Source of the DNA: Hamadaea tsunoensis DSM 44101
Lineage (GTDB): Bacteria > Actinomycetota > Actinomycetes > Mycobacteriales > Micromonosporaceae
DNA length: 64,000 nt
Direction: 5' to 3'
Assembly: GCF_000428945.1 (NCBI RefSeq)
Contig: NZ_AUAX01000005.1
Span: 124,001 to 188,000, forward strand
Shown here: one piece after another, positions 1 through 14,470 of the stretch
Numbering within the stretch: the first letter of the stretch is position 1
Layout of the letters: the number at the start of each line of letters is the position of its first letter
Translations under genes and position numbers: made by a program
The notes under the pieces: generated by a model
The model's input: the letters and a program-made list of their open reading frames with translations, nothing else
Databases searched by the model: none
Told to the model about the DNA's origin: nothing

Positions 1-13
1 CCGCAAACGATCA
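1..13 (-). repeat. Partial repeat unit R1 at the window edge
   Basis: Read on the minus strand this gives TGATCGTTTGCGG, the same 5' half as the unit at 661-678. It is probably the last unit of another cassette that lies mostly outside the window. Confidence 0.55.
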
Positions 14-80
14 AGCCGACGACGGCCAGAGCTGCATCTCGGCCGCCAACGATGATCGACTGGCAGGCGCGCCTGGATGT

Positions 81-110
81 CCAAGTCCGACAGTCGCGAC
101 TAAGTGTGGG
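81..110 (+). repeat. Dispersed repeat R2, copy 1
   Basis: Contains CCGACAGTCGCGACTAAG followed by TGTGGGGG. It matches the inverted copy at 230-258 over about 28 nt, including the G-run after the core. Confidence 0.65.
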
Positions 111-229
111 GGCAACCGCTCCGGAGCGGTCGAAGGAGGCCGGCCGGAAGGGCAAGGCGGCGGGCTCAAGGGAAGGGCGAGCTCAAGGGAAGAGGGCAGC
201 CCGGTTCGGCTGTCGGGACTGCTCACCCC

Positions 230-258
230 CAGCCTTTGTCGCGACTGTCCGATATGTT
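230..258 (-). repeat. Dispersed repeat R2, copy 2 (inverted)
   Basis: On the minus strand it reads CGGACAGTCGCGACAAAGGC preceded by AT, in inverted orientation relative to the copies at 81, 705 and 955. It lies just left of the first R1 cassette. Confidence 0.7.
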
Positions 259-280
259 CGGCCAGCAGCTACGGCCAGCG

Positions 281-428
281 GTGATCGTTTACGGCTGAGG
301 TGTGAGAACGGCCTCCCGCTGCATGATTGTTTACGGTTCTGGAGCACCTTGATGGCCGCTGGGTGCACCTGGCGCGTAAATGATCATGCAGAAGGGTCGG
401 AAAATGCGCCATATCCGTCAACGATCAC
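281..428. repeat. Palindromic repeat cassette I (four R1 units, ++--)
   Basis: Four related units of about 26 nt begin with GAT(C/T) and continue like GTTTACGG. Two lie on the plus strand (anchors 283 and 325) and two on the minus strand (anchors 385 and 426). Spacing is 42, 60 and 41 bp. The inner pair forms an imperfect inverted repeat at 324-386 (TGATTGTTTACG against CGTAAATGATCA). There is no coding potential. The same layout recurs at 529-678. Confidence 0.7.
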
Positions 429-528
429 GAGATCAGCAGCGTCGTCTCGTGGGCCGGAAGATCGTTCCCGCATCGCGGACACTGCGCGGCCGCAGGGCGG
501 TTCGGAGTGGCGGCAGGGCGCCTCGGTC

Positions 529-678
529 GTGATCCACAGCGGTTGAGATGTAAAAACCGCCTCTTCGCCCAAGATCCAAAGCGCCTCAGATGCAGGAAAT
601 CGGCCCCCTGCCTACATCCCCACCGCAATGGATCGAGGGAGTGGACCCGGAAACTACATCCCAGCCGCAAACGATCAC
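529..678. repeat. Palindromic repeat cassette II (four R1 units, ++--)
   Basis: Plus-strand units start at 531 (GATCCACAGCGGTTGAGATG) and 573. Minus-strand units start at 634 and 676 (GATCGTTTGCGGCTGGGATG). Spacing is 42, 61 and 42 bp, almost identical to cassette I although the unit sequences have diverged. The inner pair again faces inward. Confidence 0.7.
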
Positions 679-702
679 GGTCGAGCCTGCCCCGCCGAAC
701 CC

Positions 703-730
703 GTTTCGGACACTCGCGACAAAGGCCAAG
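703..730 (+). repeat. Dispersed repeat R2, copy 3
   Basis: Contains CGGACACTCGCGACAAAGGC, one mismatch from the 20-nt R2 core. It lies just right of cassette II. Confidence 0.65.
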
Positions 731-772
731 CGGGCCGAAGCGAACCGCCGTCCCTGATCCCCAGCGTATCGA

Positions 773-840
773 CGATCTTGCGCGAATGTCCGGGTATATA
801 GGGCGCTCAGGACGAAAATCGAGACATTCGTGCAAGATCG
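773..840. repeat. 18-bp inverted repeat, loop 32 nt
   Basis: Arms 773-790 and 823-840 match at 17 of 18 positions (CGATCTTGCGCGAATGTC against its complement). The loop contains TATATA. No T-run follows, so it is not a typical terminator. The arms begin with GATC and end near ATGT like the R1 units, so this may be a reduced two-unit cassette. Confidence 0.65.
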
Positions 841-951
841 ACCCGGCGACCCGGCGACCCGGCGACCCGGCGACCCGGCGACCCGGCGGCCCGGCGACCC
901 GGCGACCCGGCGGCCCGGCGGCCCGGCGGCCCGGCGGCCCGGCGACCCGGC
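840..951 (+). repeat. Octamer tandem array, 14 copies of GRCCCGGC
   Basis: Exactly 112 bp made of 14 octamers. GACCCGGC (A) and GGCCCGGC (G) occur in the order A6 G A2 G4 A. The array starts on the last base of the inverted repeat and ends against R2 copy 4. Frames through it give Pro/Ala/Thr/Arg repeats, which I regard as non-coding. Confidence 0.9.
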
Positions 952-954
952 GCC

Positions 955-985
955 CAAGTCGGACAGTCGCGACAAAGGCCGAACA
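955..985 (+). repeat. Dispersed repeat R2, copy 4
   Basis: Carries the full 20-nt core CGGACAGTCGCGACAAAGGC directly after the octamer array. Confidence 0.7.
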
Positions 986-1150
986 AGGTGCGGCGAAGGT
1001 CGAACGGGGGAAACGGTGACCTGACCGCGGAGAAGGATGCGTCGCCCCACTCAGATGGCAGTGAGGCCCCCCAGGGCCGAACGGTCTCCCGCGCGAGGAG
1101 CGGAGGTGAGATCGACGGACCCGGGAAATGAAGATCGTGATCTGCCTGAT

Positions 1151-1180
1151 TTGGCGGAAGAGCCCCTTCCCGGATACGCT
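1151..1180 (+). promoter_or_regulatory. Putative rplJ promoter
   Basis: TTGGCG (1151-1156) and TACGCT (1175-1180) are separated by 18 bp, a reasonable housekeeping sigma match. Transcription would begin near 1187 and leave a leader of about 195 nt before rplJ. Confidence 0.5.
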
Positions 1181-1189
1181 GACTGCAGT

Positions 1190-1340
1190 TTCACCCATAG
1201 ACCGCTGGTCACCGCCGAGCAATCGGTGGTCGAAGGGTCCGCAGGAGTGCGGACGGCCCGCGCAGGATGGACGGATTTGCTCCCGGCGCCGCCGCGCGTC
1301 GAAGTAGCCCCGTGCGCTTGCGCCGGGGCGTTTTGTTTTT
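1190..1340 (+). ncRNA. L10-type ribosomal leader with attenuator
   Basis: The long structured leader upstream of rplJ contains several short complementary segments, for example GTCCGC with GCGGAC at 1238-1256. It ends in a GC-rich hairpin (1307-1329) followed by a T-rich run (1331-1340). In bacteria the L10-L7/L12 complex commonly binds its own leader to repress rplJ-rplL. The hairpin is seen directly; binding by L10 is inferred from position and family knowledge. Confidence 0.7.
1307..1340 (+). terminator. Attenuator hairpin in the rplJ leader
   Basis: The stem GCCCCG/CGGGGC continues into GCGC pairs and is followed by TTTTGTTTTT. It has the form of an intrinsic terminator but precedes the gene by 41 nt, as expected for attenuation. 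Confidence 0.8.
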
Positions 1341-1381
1341 CCGCGTGGACCACCAGCTCGTAGTTACGAGAGAGGAGGGAC

Positions 1382-1918
1382 ATGGCGGACAAGCCGATTC
1401 GGGCCGACAAGGCGGGCGCGGTCGCGGAGCTCACGGAGAGCTTCAAGAACTCGCCGGCTGCCGTGCTGACCGAATACCGCGGCCTCACCGTTGCTCAGCT
1501 CACCGCGCTGCGCCGTGCGCTGGGGAAGAACGCGTCCTACACGGTCGCGAAGAACACCCTGGCGAAGCGCGCTGCGAGTGAGGCGGGCATCGAGGGTCTC
1601 GACGCGCTGTTCTCCGGTCCTACCGCGCTCGCCTTCGTTTCCGGTGACCCCGTCGAGGCCGCGAAGGGTCTGCGCGATTTCGCGAAGGCCAACCCGCTCC
1701 TCGTCATCAAGGGCGGCGTTTTCGAGGGCAAGGCGATCTCGGCGGCCGAGGTCACCAAGATCGCTGATCTGGAGTCCCGTGAGGTGCTGCTGGCGAAGCT
1801 CGCCGGCGCGATGAAGGCGAACCTCAGCAAGGCCGCGGCCGTGCTGCAGGCTCCCCTGTCGAAGACCGTTCGCACGGTCGCCGCACTGCAGGACAAGCGC
1901 GCGCAGGAAGGTGCCTGA
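1382..1918 (+). CDS. rplJ: 50S ribosomal protein L10 (uL10)
   Basis: L10 forms the base of the ribosomal stalk. Its N-terminal domain binds 23S rRNA with L11 and its C-terminal helix carries L7/L12 dimers. The 178-residue protein has a typical length and the family features [11 protein letters not shown] near residue 30 and [10 protein letters not shown] near 55. The C-terminus from about residue 140 is the Ala/Lys-rich helix that docks L7/L12. The ATG follows a strong ribosome binding site (GAGAGGAGG). It is the first gene of rplJ-rplL and is likely controlled by the leader attenuator upstream. Confidence 0.98.
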   Translation: MADKPIRADKAGAVAELTESFKNSPAAVLTEYRGLTVAQLTALRRALGKNASYTVAKNTLAKRAASEAGIEGLDALFSGPTALAFVSGDPVEAAKGLRDFAKANPLLVIKGGVFEGKAISAAEVTKIADLESREVLLAKLAGAMKANLSKAAAVLQAPLSKTVRTVAALQDKRAQEGA

Positions 1919-1980
1919 GCCCCTCGGGTTCGGCACTCCGGTTCACGATTTTTCAGTAGTTTGAGAAAGGACGCCACATT

Positions 1981-2364
1981 ATGGCGAAGCTGAGCACCGA
2001 CGAGCTCCTTGAGGCCTTCAAGGAGATGACGCTGATCGAGCTCTCCGAGTTCGTGAAGCAGTTCGAGAGCACCTTCGAGGTCACCGCCGCCGCGCCCGTC
2101 GCGGTCGCCGGCGTGGCCGCCGCTGCCGCCCCGGCCGAGGCCGCGGAGGAGCAGGACGAGTTCGACGTCGTCCTGGAGAACGACGGTGGCAAGAAGATCC
2201 AGGTCATCAAGGTCGTGCGTGAGCTGACCGGCCTGGGCCTCAAGGAGGCCAAGGACCTGGTCGAGGCCGCCCCCAAGGCGATCCTCGAGAAGGTCAACAA
2301 GGAGACGGCCGAGAAGGCCAAGGGCAAGCTCGAGGCCGAGGGCGCGGGCGTCAAGCTCAAGTAA
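1981..2364 (+). CDS. rplL: 50S ribosomal protein L7/L12 (bL12)
   Basis: This is the stalk protein that recruits and stimulates translational GTPases. Of 127 residues, about 1-34 form the dimerisation domain that binds L10. Residues 35-58 are an Ala/Pro/Glu flexible hinge. Residues 59-127 are the factor-binding domain with the conserved stretch [20 protein letters not shown]-like, here [20 protein letters not shown]. It lies 62 nt after rplJ with its own ribosome binding site (GAAAGGA), which suits its four- to six-fold higher demand. A bidirectional terminator follows at 2374. Confidence 0.98.
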   Translation: MAKLSTDELLEAFKEMTLIELSEFVKQFESTFEVTAAAPVAVAGVAAAAAPAEAAEEQDEFDVVLENDGGKKIQVIKVVRELTGLGLKEAKDLVEAAPKAILEKVNKETAEKAKGKLEAEGAGVKLK

Positions 2365-2373
2365 GTTCTCTGC

Positions 2374-2412
2374 CGAAAGGGCCGTTCCGCCACGTGCGGG
2401 ACGGCCCTTTCG
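2374..2412. terminator. Bidirectional terminator between rplL and the mannosyltransferase
   Basis: CGAAAGGGCCGT pairs with ACGGCCCTTTCG. The A/T-rich ends GAAAG and CTTTC serve both directions. It sits exactly between two convergent genes. Confidence 0.85.
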
Positions 2413-3585
2413 CTATGCCACGAAGGTGTTCTTGGTCAGGAACGTGAGCATGTTGATCACGTTCAGTGCCATCATGCCCAGCAGCAGGAACCGGTCCAGC
2501 AGGTCCCGCCGCCCCACACGGCCCAGGATCATGAAGATCGGAATGATCTCCAGCAGGAACCGGTGGATGCTGCCGAGCGGGTCCTGCGGACCCACCTCGG
2601 TCACGAGCAAGGGCAGGAACAGGACCAAGGCGTACACGAGCAGGTAACGCTGGTCGCGACGCAGCTTCCACGGGCCGGCCACGCACAGCACCAGCGTCGT
2701 CGCCGCCAGCGCGAACAGGGCCAGTTGCTGCACATACAGCAGGGAGTACGCGGAGAGCAGCGGCTGGCTCCCGAGCAGCCGCACGGCGTGCCACTGGGGT
2801 ACGAGCGGCCAGGCGTACGCGCGGTGCCAGCTGTCCTGGGCGTGGGCGAAGGCCAGGGCGTCCCCGGCGGACTGCCACGAGTAGAGCAGGTACGCGCCGA
2901 GCCCCGCCGGAACCAGCAACAGCCACAGCGAGCTCCACCGAGGACGGTGGTACTGCCGCACATACTCGTACGCCAGCGGCAGCAGCAACAGCAACCCGAA
3001 GGTACGCGTCCCCGCGGCCAGCCCGCCGGCCAGTCCGGCCAGCCACCAGGCCTGCTTGCGGGCGGCGTACAGGGCGGTGGCGGCGAGGAGCACGAAGAGG
3101 CCCTCGTTGTAGGGGGCGAACAGGAAGAACGCGGTCGGGAAGGCGATCAGGTAGAACACCGTGCGCCGCGCCGTCTCCCGGTCGAACTCCCGCTCCGTGA
3201 GCAGCTGGACGACGATGAGGGCGGCCAGGGCGATCAGCATGGTCACGATCGGGCCCGCGACGCGTACGCCGCCCGGCAGGTAATCCGTGCCGCGCAGGAT
3301 CAGCGGGTAGAGCGGGAAGAACGCGTACTGGTCGAAGGGCGTGTAGCCGCCGGTGGCGATGTCGAGGTAGTGACCTGTGTCCCAGACCAGCCAGTCCTCG
3401 AAGAACAGCTTCGCCGGCCGGACCGCGATCCCGAGCGCCCGATAGTGGTACGCCGTCGTGAGCAGGTAGACCGCCGCCCCGGTCGCCCACGCCGCCAGGG
3501 CGGGGGAGAGTCGCCGGAGTGACACGCGCGGGACGACTTCGGTCGCGGGCGCGTCCAGGACGGGCGTTGTCACACGATCCCCCAT
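2413..3585 (-). CDS. Membrane mannosyltransferase, PIG-V/GT-C type
   Basis: The 390-residue protein has about ten hydrophobic segments and a conserved loop after the first one, DWLVWDTGHYLDIATGGY at residues 64-81. That W-D-x-x-x-Y-L-x-I-A-x-x-G-Y pattern is typical of actinobacterial PIG-V-like GT-C mannosyltransferases, which use polyprenyl-phosphate mannose at the outer membrane face. A role in lipoglycan or phosphoinositol mannoside synthesis is inferred; the acceptor cannot be read from sequence. The ATG at 3585 lacks a good ribosome binding site, so a leaderless start or the GTG at 3573 is possible. It is convergent to rplL and divergent from rpoB. Confidence 0.8.
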   Translation of the reverse strand: MGDRVTTPVLDAPATEVVPRVSLRRLSPALAAWATGAAVYLLTTAYHYRALGIAVRPAKLFFEDWLVWDTGHYLDIATGGYTPFDQYAFFPLYPLILRGTDYLPGGVRVAGPIVTMLIALAALIVVQLLTEREFDRETARRTVFYLIAFPTAFFLFAPYNEGLFVLLAATALYAARKQAWWLAGLAGGLAAGTRTFGLLLLLPLAYEYVRQYHRPRWSSLWLLLVPAGLGAYLLYSWQSAGDALAFAHAQDSWHRAYAWPLVPQWHAVRLLGSQPLLSAYSLLYVQQLALFALAATTLVLCVAGPWKLRRDQRYLLVYALVLFLPLLVTEVGPQDPLGSIHRFLLEIIPIFMILGRVGRRDLLDRFLLLGMMALNVINMLTFLTKNTFVA

Positions 3586-3996
3586 ATGTCGGATAGTCGA
3601 TTTACCCTGGTGGCGCCCCAGGTACGCCGACCCCGCTCACCTGGTATCGGCCGAGGGCTCATGATGCCACGCCCACACTGTTATGCGGCATGGTCTTGAC
3701 GGCGCGGGCGGCGAAAGGCACGCTGATGTCAGAACAAATGAGCGACGGGTCCCACCCCACCGCCGGGCGTACGGTTTGCCAAGAAACTGTCGCCCCTCTG
3801 GGATAAGGTGGTCTGCGACACGTCCTGCCCGATTTTGCTGTGGCCACTTTACAGCGGCGTGCCTTCCGGCTACACTGCTAGTTTGCGCTGCCTTCTCTTT
3901 TCCCCCTGCCTGGGAAGTCCTTGACTTCCTGGATCAGGGGCCATTGGAGTGCACGCGAAACGGCCGTTGCACCACCGGTCCTCGGAAGGACGTATC
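3586..3996. promoter_or_regulatory. Intergenic region with rpoB promoters and leader
   Basis: This 411-bp gap between divergent genes contains no gene. It holds two promoter candidates for rpoB. One is TTGACG-17-CACGCT at 3696-3724. The stronger is TTTACA-17-TACACT at 3848-3876. The leader between the second promoter and rpoB is about 113 nt and C/T-rich. No riboswitch was recognised. Confidence 0.6.
3848..3876 (+). promoter_or_regulatory. rpoB promoter
   Basis: TTTACA and TACACT are separated by exactly 17 bp, the best sigma-70-like match in this gap. The expected start is near 3883. Confidence 0.7.
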
Positions 3997-7437
<3,441 letters not shown>

Positions 7438-7446
7438 CCCTGGTGC

Positions 7447-7472
7447 CCGGGGGCCGCGCGAGCGGCCCCCGG
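7447..7472 (+). other. Operon-internal hairpin between rpoB and rpoC
   Basis: A perfect 11-bp stem (7447-7457 with 7462-7472) is closed by the tetraloop GCGA, a GNRA loop. Flanking GGTG/CACC can extend the stem. No T-run follows, so it is unlikely to be a full terminator. An RNA processing, stability or partial attenuation role is inferred. Confidence 0.75.
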
Positions 7473-7521
7473 ACCACCCGGAACGACTGACCAGGCAAGA
7501 ACGAGCCAGAAGGAATATTAG

Positions 7522-11421
<3,900 letters not shown>

Positions 11422-11449
11422 GTTTCCCGGTATCGACAAGCGACACTAG

Positions 11450-11484
11450 AACGGCGGCGGATCGACTTCGATCCGCCGCCGTTT
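11450..11484 (+). terminator. rpoBC terminator
   Basis: The inverted repeat AACGGCGGCGGATCGA/TCGATCCGCCGCCGTT ends in TTTT. It is one of the clearest intrinsic terminators in the window. Confidence 0.93.
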
Positions 11485-11498
11485 TCGCGTACAAATAT

Positions 11499-13112
11499 GT
11501 GGTGGTTGTTGACGCTCGGCCCGACGTGGCGACGGTCAAGGATGGACGCGAACCGGGGAGCTGGCCGGCGCGGCTGCCGTACGCGCTGCTGGGCCTGCTT
11601 TTCGCGGGTCTCGCGTGGTTCGTCGCGACGCAGTACTGGCGGCACGGGCGCACGTACGACGAGTACATGCAGGACGATTACGGCAAGCTGACCCTGCAGT
11701 GGTACCTGAGCGGCGGCCACGACAAGTCGTTCCTCAACATGGGCGACAACATTCACATGCCTGAGCACGGGCCGGCGTACGAGGCGTTCGTCGCGCTGTT
11801 CCAGCACTGGTCGGGCGAGACCTGGCACACCCGCTCGCTGGTCAACGGCGTGGTCGGCGTGCTCGGCATCCTGGTCATCGCCTTGTGCGGCAAGGAGATC
11901 GCGGGTTCGTGGGGCGCGCTGACCGCGGCGGTCGGGCTGACCCTCTACCCGCGCTACCTCGGCGCGATCTTCACGAACTCCAAGGACGTGCCGTTCACCG
12001 TCCTCATGATGCTCGCGCTGTGGCTCACCCTGCGTCTCATGCGCCGCTGGGAACGTCCGCGCCGGGTCGAGATCGGCGAGTACTTCCTTCTCGGCGGGGT
12101 CATCGGGGCGGCCGCCGCCGTCCGCGTCAACGGGCTCGCGTTCTTCGCGCTGCTCGGCCTGGTCGCCCTCGGCTACCTGGTCATCGTGTTCCGGCGCCGC
12201 GGCGTACGCGCGCTCGGGCCCGAGATCGTCCGTTTCCTGGGCGCCGGTCTCGTCGTCGCGGCCGCCTGCTACCTCGTGATGTCCCTGCTCTGGCCGTATC
12301 TGATGGTGTATCCGGGCACCGGCCTGATGAACTCGATCAAGATGATGGCCGCGTACGACTGGGACAACTCGATCATGTTCGGCGGCGAGATGGTCCGGGC
12401 CAAGGCGCTGCCGCTCAGCTACGTGCCGACCTGGCTGGTCATCGGCTCGCCGCTGCCCGTCGTGGCGTTCACCGTCGTCAGCCCGCTGGTCGCGCTGTGG
12501 CTGCTGAGCCGCCGCGTCCGGGTGCCCGGCCAGTACCTGCTGATCGCCCTCTACTCCCTGATTCCCCTTGCCCTGATCATGTACGCGCACGCCACGCTCT
12601 ACAACGGCATCCGGCAGTTCCTCTACGTCGTACCCGGCTTCATCCTGCTGGCCACTGCCGTCCTCGTGGGCGCCGTCCGTGCGCTGCGCGCCTCGGGCCG
12701 GACCGCGATCGCCTGGGGGCTCGTCGGCCTCGCGCTGGTCGGCCAGGCCGAGGTCGTCGTGTCCACCGCGAAGATCTACCCCTTCGAGTACGCGTACTTC
12801 AGCCCCCTGGCCGGCGGATTCGCGCAGGCGCGGCACGAGTACGAGGCGGACTACTGGGGCCAGTGCGCGTCGACGGCCGCCAGCTGGCTCAACGACCACT
12901 ACCGCGGCTACCACCCGGACAATCCGACCTTCCAGGACGAGGTCGCCTGGAACTCGCTCACCGAGCCGTACCTGCCGGGGATGCAGTCGGTCGGCGACGG
13001 CCAGCCGATCTTCCTGCTGACCACGTCGCCGGCACCGGACGGCTATCGCGAGATCCATGCGGTGATGGTCGAAGGCGAGCCGCTGTGCCGGGTCTCACTG
13101 CGTCAGTATTAG
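11499..13112 (+). CDS. GT-C glycosyltransferase, PMT/family 39-like membrane protein
   Basis: The 537-residue polytopic protein has one N-terminal membrane segment at about 28-45, then a loop with TYDEYMQDD at residues 53-60. The acidic pair after the first segment is the usual catalytic site of GT-C enzymes of the dolichyl/polyprenyl-phosphate-mannose:protein mannosyltransferase type. About ten further hydrophobic segments and a soluble C-terminal tail follow. The acceptor is unknown. No ribosome binding site is visible. TACAAA at 11490-11495 would place the transcript start at about 11502, so translation may begin leaderless at the second GTG, 11502. Confidence 0.75.
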   Translation: MVVVDARPDVATVKDGREPGSWPARLPYALLGLLFAGLAWFVATQYWRHGRTYDEYMQDDYGKLTLQWYLSGGHDKSFLNMGDNIHMPEHGPAYEAFVALFQHWSGETWHTRSLVNGVVGVLGILVIALCGKEIAGSWGALTAAVGLTLYPRYLGAIFTNSKDVPFTVLMMLALWLTLRLMRRWERPRRVEIGEYFLLGGVIGAAAAVRVNGLAFFALLGLVALGYLVIVFRRRGVRALGPEIVRFLGAGLVVAAACYLVMSLLWPYLMVYPGTGLMNSIKMMAAYDWDNSIMFGGEMVRAKALPLSYVPTWLVIGSPLPVVAFTVVSPLVALWLLSRRVRVPGQYLLIALYSLIPLALIMYAHATLYNGIRQFLYVVPGFILLATAVLVGAVRALRASGRTAIAWGLVGLALVGQAEVVVSTAKIYPFEYAYFSPLAGGFAQARHEYEADYWGQCASTAASWLNDHYRGYHPDNPTFQDEVAWNSLTEPYLPGMQSVGDGQPIFLLTTSPAPDGYREIHAVMVEGEPLCRVSLRQY

Positions 13113-13127
13113 CGCTAATCTGGATGA

Positions 13128-13451
13128 ATGCGACACCCGGCCGACCCGGAGCCGATCCGTGACAGCAAGGCAGTGGCCGCGTACGCCCTCGGTTGGATCG
13201 CCATCGTGACCAGCCCGCTGCTGGGCGGCGTCGTCCCGGCGGTGCTCGCCCTGGCTCTGGCCCGGCAGGCGCGCGCGGACATCGCGGCAGGGGAGGGCTG
13301 GCGCACCGGCTCGGCGCTGCTCGGCCGCGGCGAGCTGCTCGCCCGGCTGGCACTGGGGGTCGCGGCGCTGGTGGTCAGCGTGGCCGTCGTGGTGGGGGTG
13401 CTGCACCACGCGGCCGATCCGGCGCACGACTTCCCGCCGACGGTGAACTGA
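13128..13451 (+). CDS. Small DUF4190-like membrane protein
   Basis: This 107-residue protein has two hydrophobic segments (about 16-44 and 70-93) joined by a charged loop with ARQARADIAAGEGW. The arrangement resembles DUF4190 proteins, which carry LARxQIRxxGExG between two membrane hairpins. Function is unknown. TAATCT at 13116-13121 lies 6 nt before the ATG and there is no ribosome binding site, so the mRNA is probably leaderless. It is the first of five such proteins in the window. Confidence 0.7.
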   Translation: MRHPADPEPIRDSKAVAAYALGWIAIVTSPLLGGVVPAVLALALARQARADIAAGEGWRTGSALLGRGELLARLALGVAALVVSVAVVVGVLHHAADPAHDFPPTVN

Positions 13452-13489
13452 GTCCGCGCCCACCGGGGCGTCGGCGGTAAGTTGAGCGG

Positions 13490-13963
13490 GTGACTCAGGC
13501 GCCGGGCTCGGGTGGCCCCCTCCACACCCAGATGCCGCACGTTCCCCCGCGGCCCGTCCAGCTGCCGCCGCCCGTACGCGTGGACCCGGTCCTCGGTACG
13601 CCCTACGGTCTGGCCATCCTCGGCACGCCGCCGATCACCACGGGGCTCGCCTCGGGCAGCCTCGTCGCCGGCATCGCGTCGATCCTGGTGGGCTTCGTCG
13701 TCGGCTGCTTCGCGCTGGTCGGGGCGTCGGGCGGCTGGGGTGCGACGGCCGCCGGCGCGTTCGCCGTGCTGGCCGGCGTCCTCGGGATCGGGGCGGTCGT
13801 CCTCGGCGGGCTCGGGCTGCGCCAGATCCGCCGGTCGAGCGCGCTGCGGGGCAAGGGCCTCGCGCTGGCCGGAATGATCTGCGGGGCCGTCGGCGTTGTG
13901 CTGACCGTCATCGCCATGGTGGCCGCGTTCGTGCTCGACGCCTCCCAGATCAGCGGCGTCTGA
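13490..13963 (+). CDS. DUF4190-like membrane protein
   Basis: The 157-residue protein has a Pro-rich cytoplasmic N-terminus of about 45 residues. Three or four hydrophobic segments follow, with the family-type loop GLRQIRRSSALRGKGLALAG before the last one. The GTG start is preceded by TAAGTT (13478-13483) and a 6-nt spacer, the leaderless pattern. Function is unknown; related proteins in Actinobacteria are often found near cell envelope genes. It lies between rpoC and the str operon and is probably not part of either. Confidence 0.72.
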   Translation: MTQAPGSGGPLHTQMPHVPPRPVQLPPPVRVDPVLGTPYGLAILGTPPITTGLASGSLVAGIASILVGFVVGCFALVGASGGWGATAAGAFAVLAGVLGIGAVVLGGLGLRQIRRSSALRGKGLALAGMICGAVGVVLTVIAMVAAFVLDASQISGV

Positions 13964-14141
13964 CCCGGTCAACCGCAGTACGCCACGTGCGTCCGCTCAC
14001 AGCCGCCTATCCCGTGCGCCCCGTCCCGGGCCAACGGGTAGACTATGGGGTCGAGTGGCCCGATGTGATGTGTGCATGAAGAGACGCGTACATGAAGAGT
14101 GATCGTTCGAAACGGCCGCAGGGCTGGTCCGAATGCTCGTT

Positions 14142-14170
14142 TTGACCTGCACGCTCACGGTGGGTACTCT
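14142..14170 (+). promoter_or_regulatory. rpsL (str operon) promoter
   Basis: TTGACC and TACTCT with a 17-bp spacer form a near-consensus promoter. The expected start is near 14177, giving a leader of about 294 nt. Confidence 0.8.
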
Positions 14171-14283
14171 TTTCCCTCGTGCCCAGGCATGCCTGGGCTC
14201 ATTGTGCGTGCGCCCGAACCGGTAGCGGCGGGTACGCGCTCAAACCCCGGCGAGCGAGCGATCGCGCGCCGAACCGTGGCTGG

Positions 14284-14350
14284 GCGACACGCCCGACCGC
14301 GGGGGTCGGAAACGCGCCACGAGCGCCGTGAAAGCGCAGCGTGGACGGGT
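14284..14350 (+). promoter_or_regulatory. Shared ribosomal leader element, copy in rpsL leader
   Basis: Positions 14284-14310 are identical over 27 nt to 19117-19143 in the rpsJ leader. The core folds as CCGACC-GCGGG-GGTCGG. A second shared block GGACGGGT follows at 14343-14350, with nearly the same spacing as in the rpsJ leader. A role in common regulation is inferred. Confidence 0.7.
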
Positions 14351-14470
14351 CGGACCCAGCAGGCTGGCCGACCGGTGAGCGTCGCGGTGACGTCCATCGG
14401 CCAACCGAAGAGAACATCCGGGTCGCACCGAGCGATTCGGCACCGAGAGGACAGGGAGCGGAGACACCCG

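Larger units (their letters stand above)
1..1140. other. Gene-free repeat mosaic upstream of rplJ
   Basis: No credible coding sequence lies here. The open frames on both strands are Arg/Pro/Gly-rich, lack ribosome binding sites and run through repeats. The stretch holds two four-unit palindromic repeat cassettes, four copies of a second dispersed repeat, an 18-bp inverted repeat and a 14-copy octamer array, each listed separately. The genes that normally precede rplJ (nusG, rplK, rplA) are not in the window and would lie to the left. Confidence 0.8.
13964..14470. promoter_or_regulatory. Intergenic region with rpsL promoter and long leader
   Basis: This 507-bp gap holds no gene. It contains TTGACC-17-TACTCT at 14142-14170, a weaker TAGACT at 14037, a direct repeat CATGAAGAG (14075 and 14091), and a structured leader of nearly 300 nt. 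The leader includes a 27-nt motif shared with the rpsJ leader. Confidence 0.7.

Noticed and set aside
281-678. CRISPR-like array because units recur at about 42 bp
   Set aside because: Units are degenerate, occur on both strands in a ++-- layout, and have no conserved repeat with unique spacers; no cas genes are present.
52-1222. Several open frames on both strands in the repeat mosaic
   Set aside because: They run through dispersed repeats and the octamer array, are Arg/Pro-rich, and lack ribosome binding sites.
7447-7472. rpoB-rpoC hairpin as a true terminator
   Set aside because: There is no T-run, and rpoC is essential and co-directional with only a short gap.
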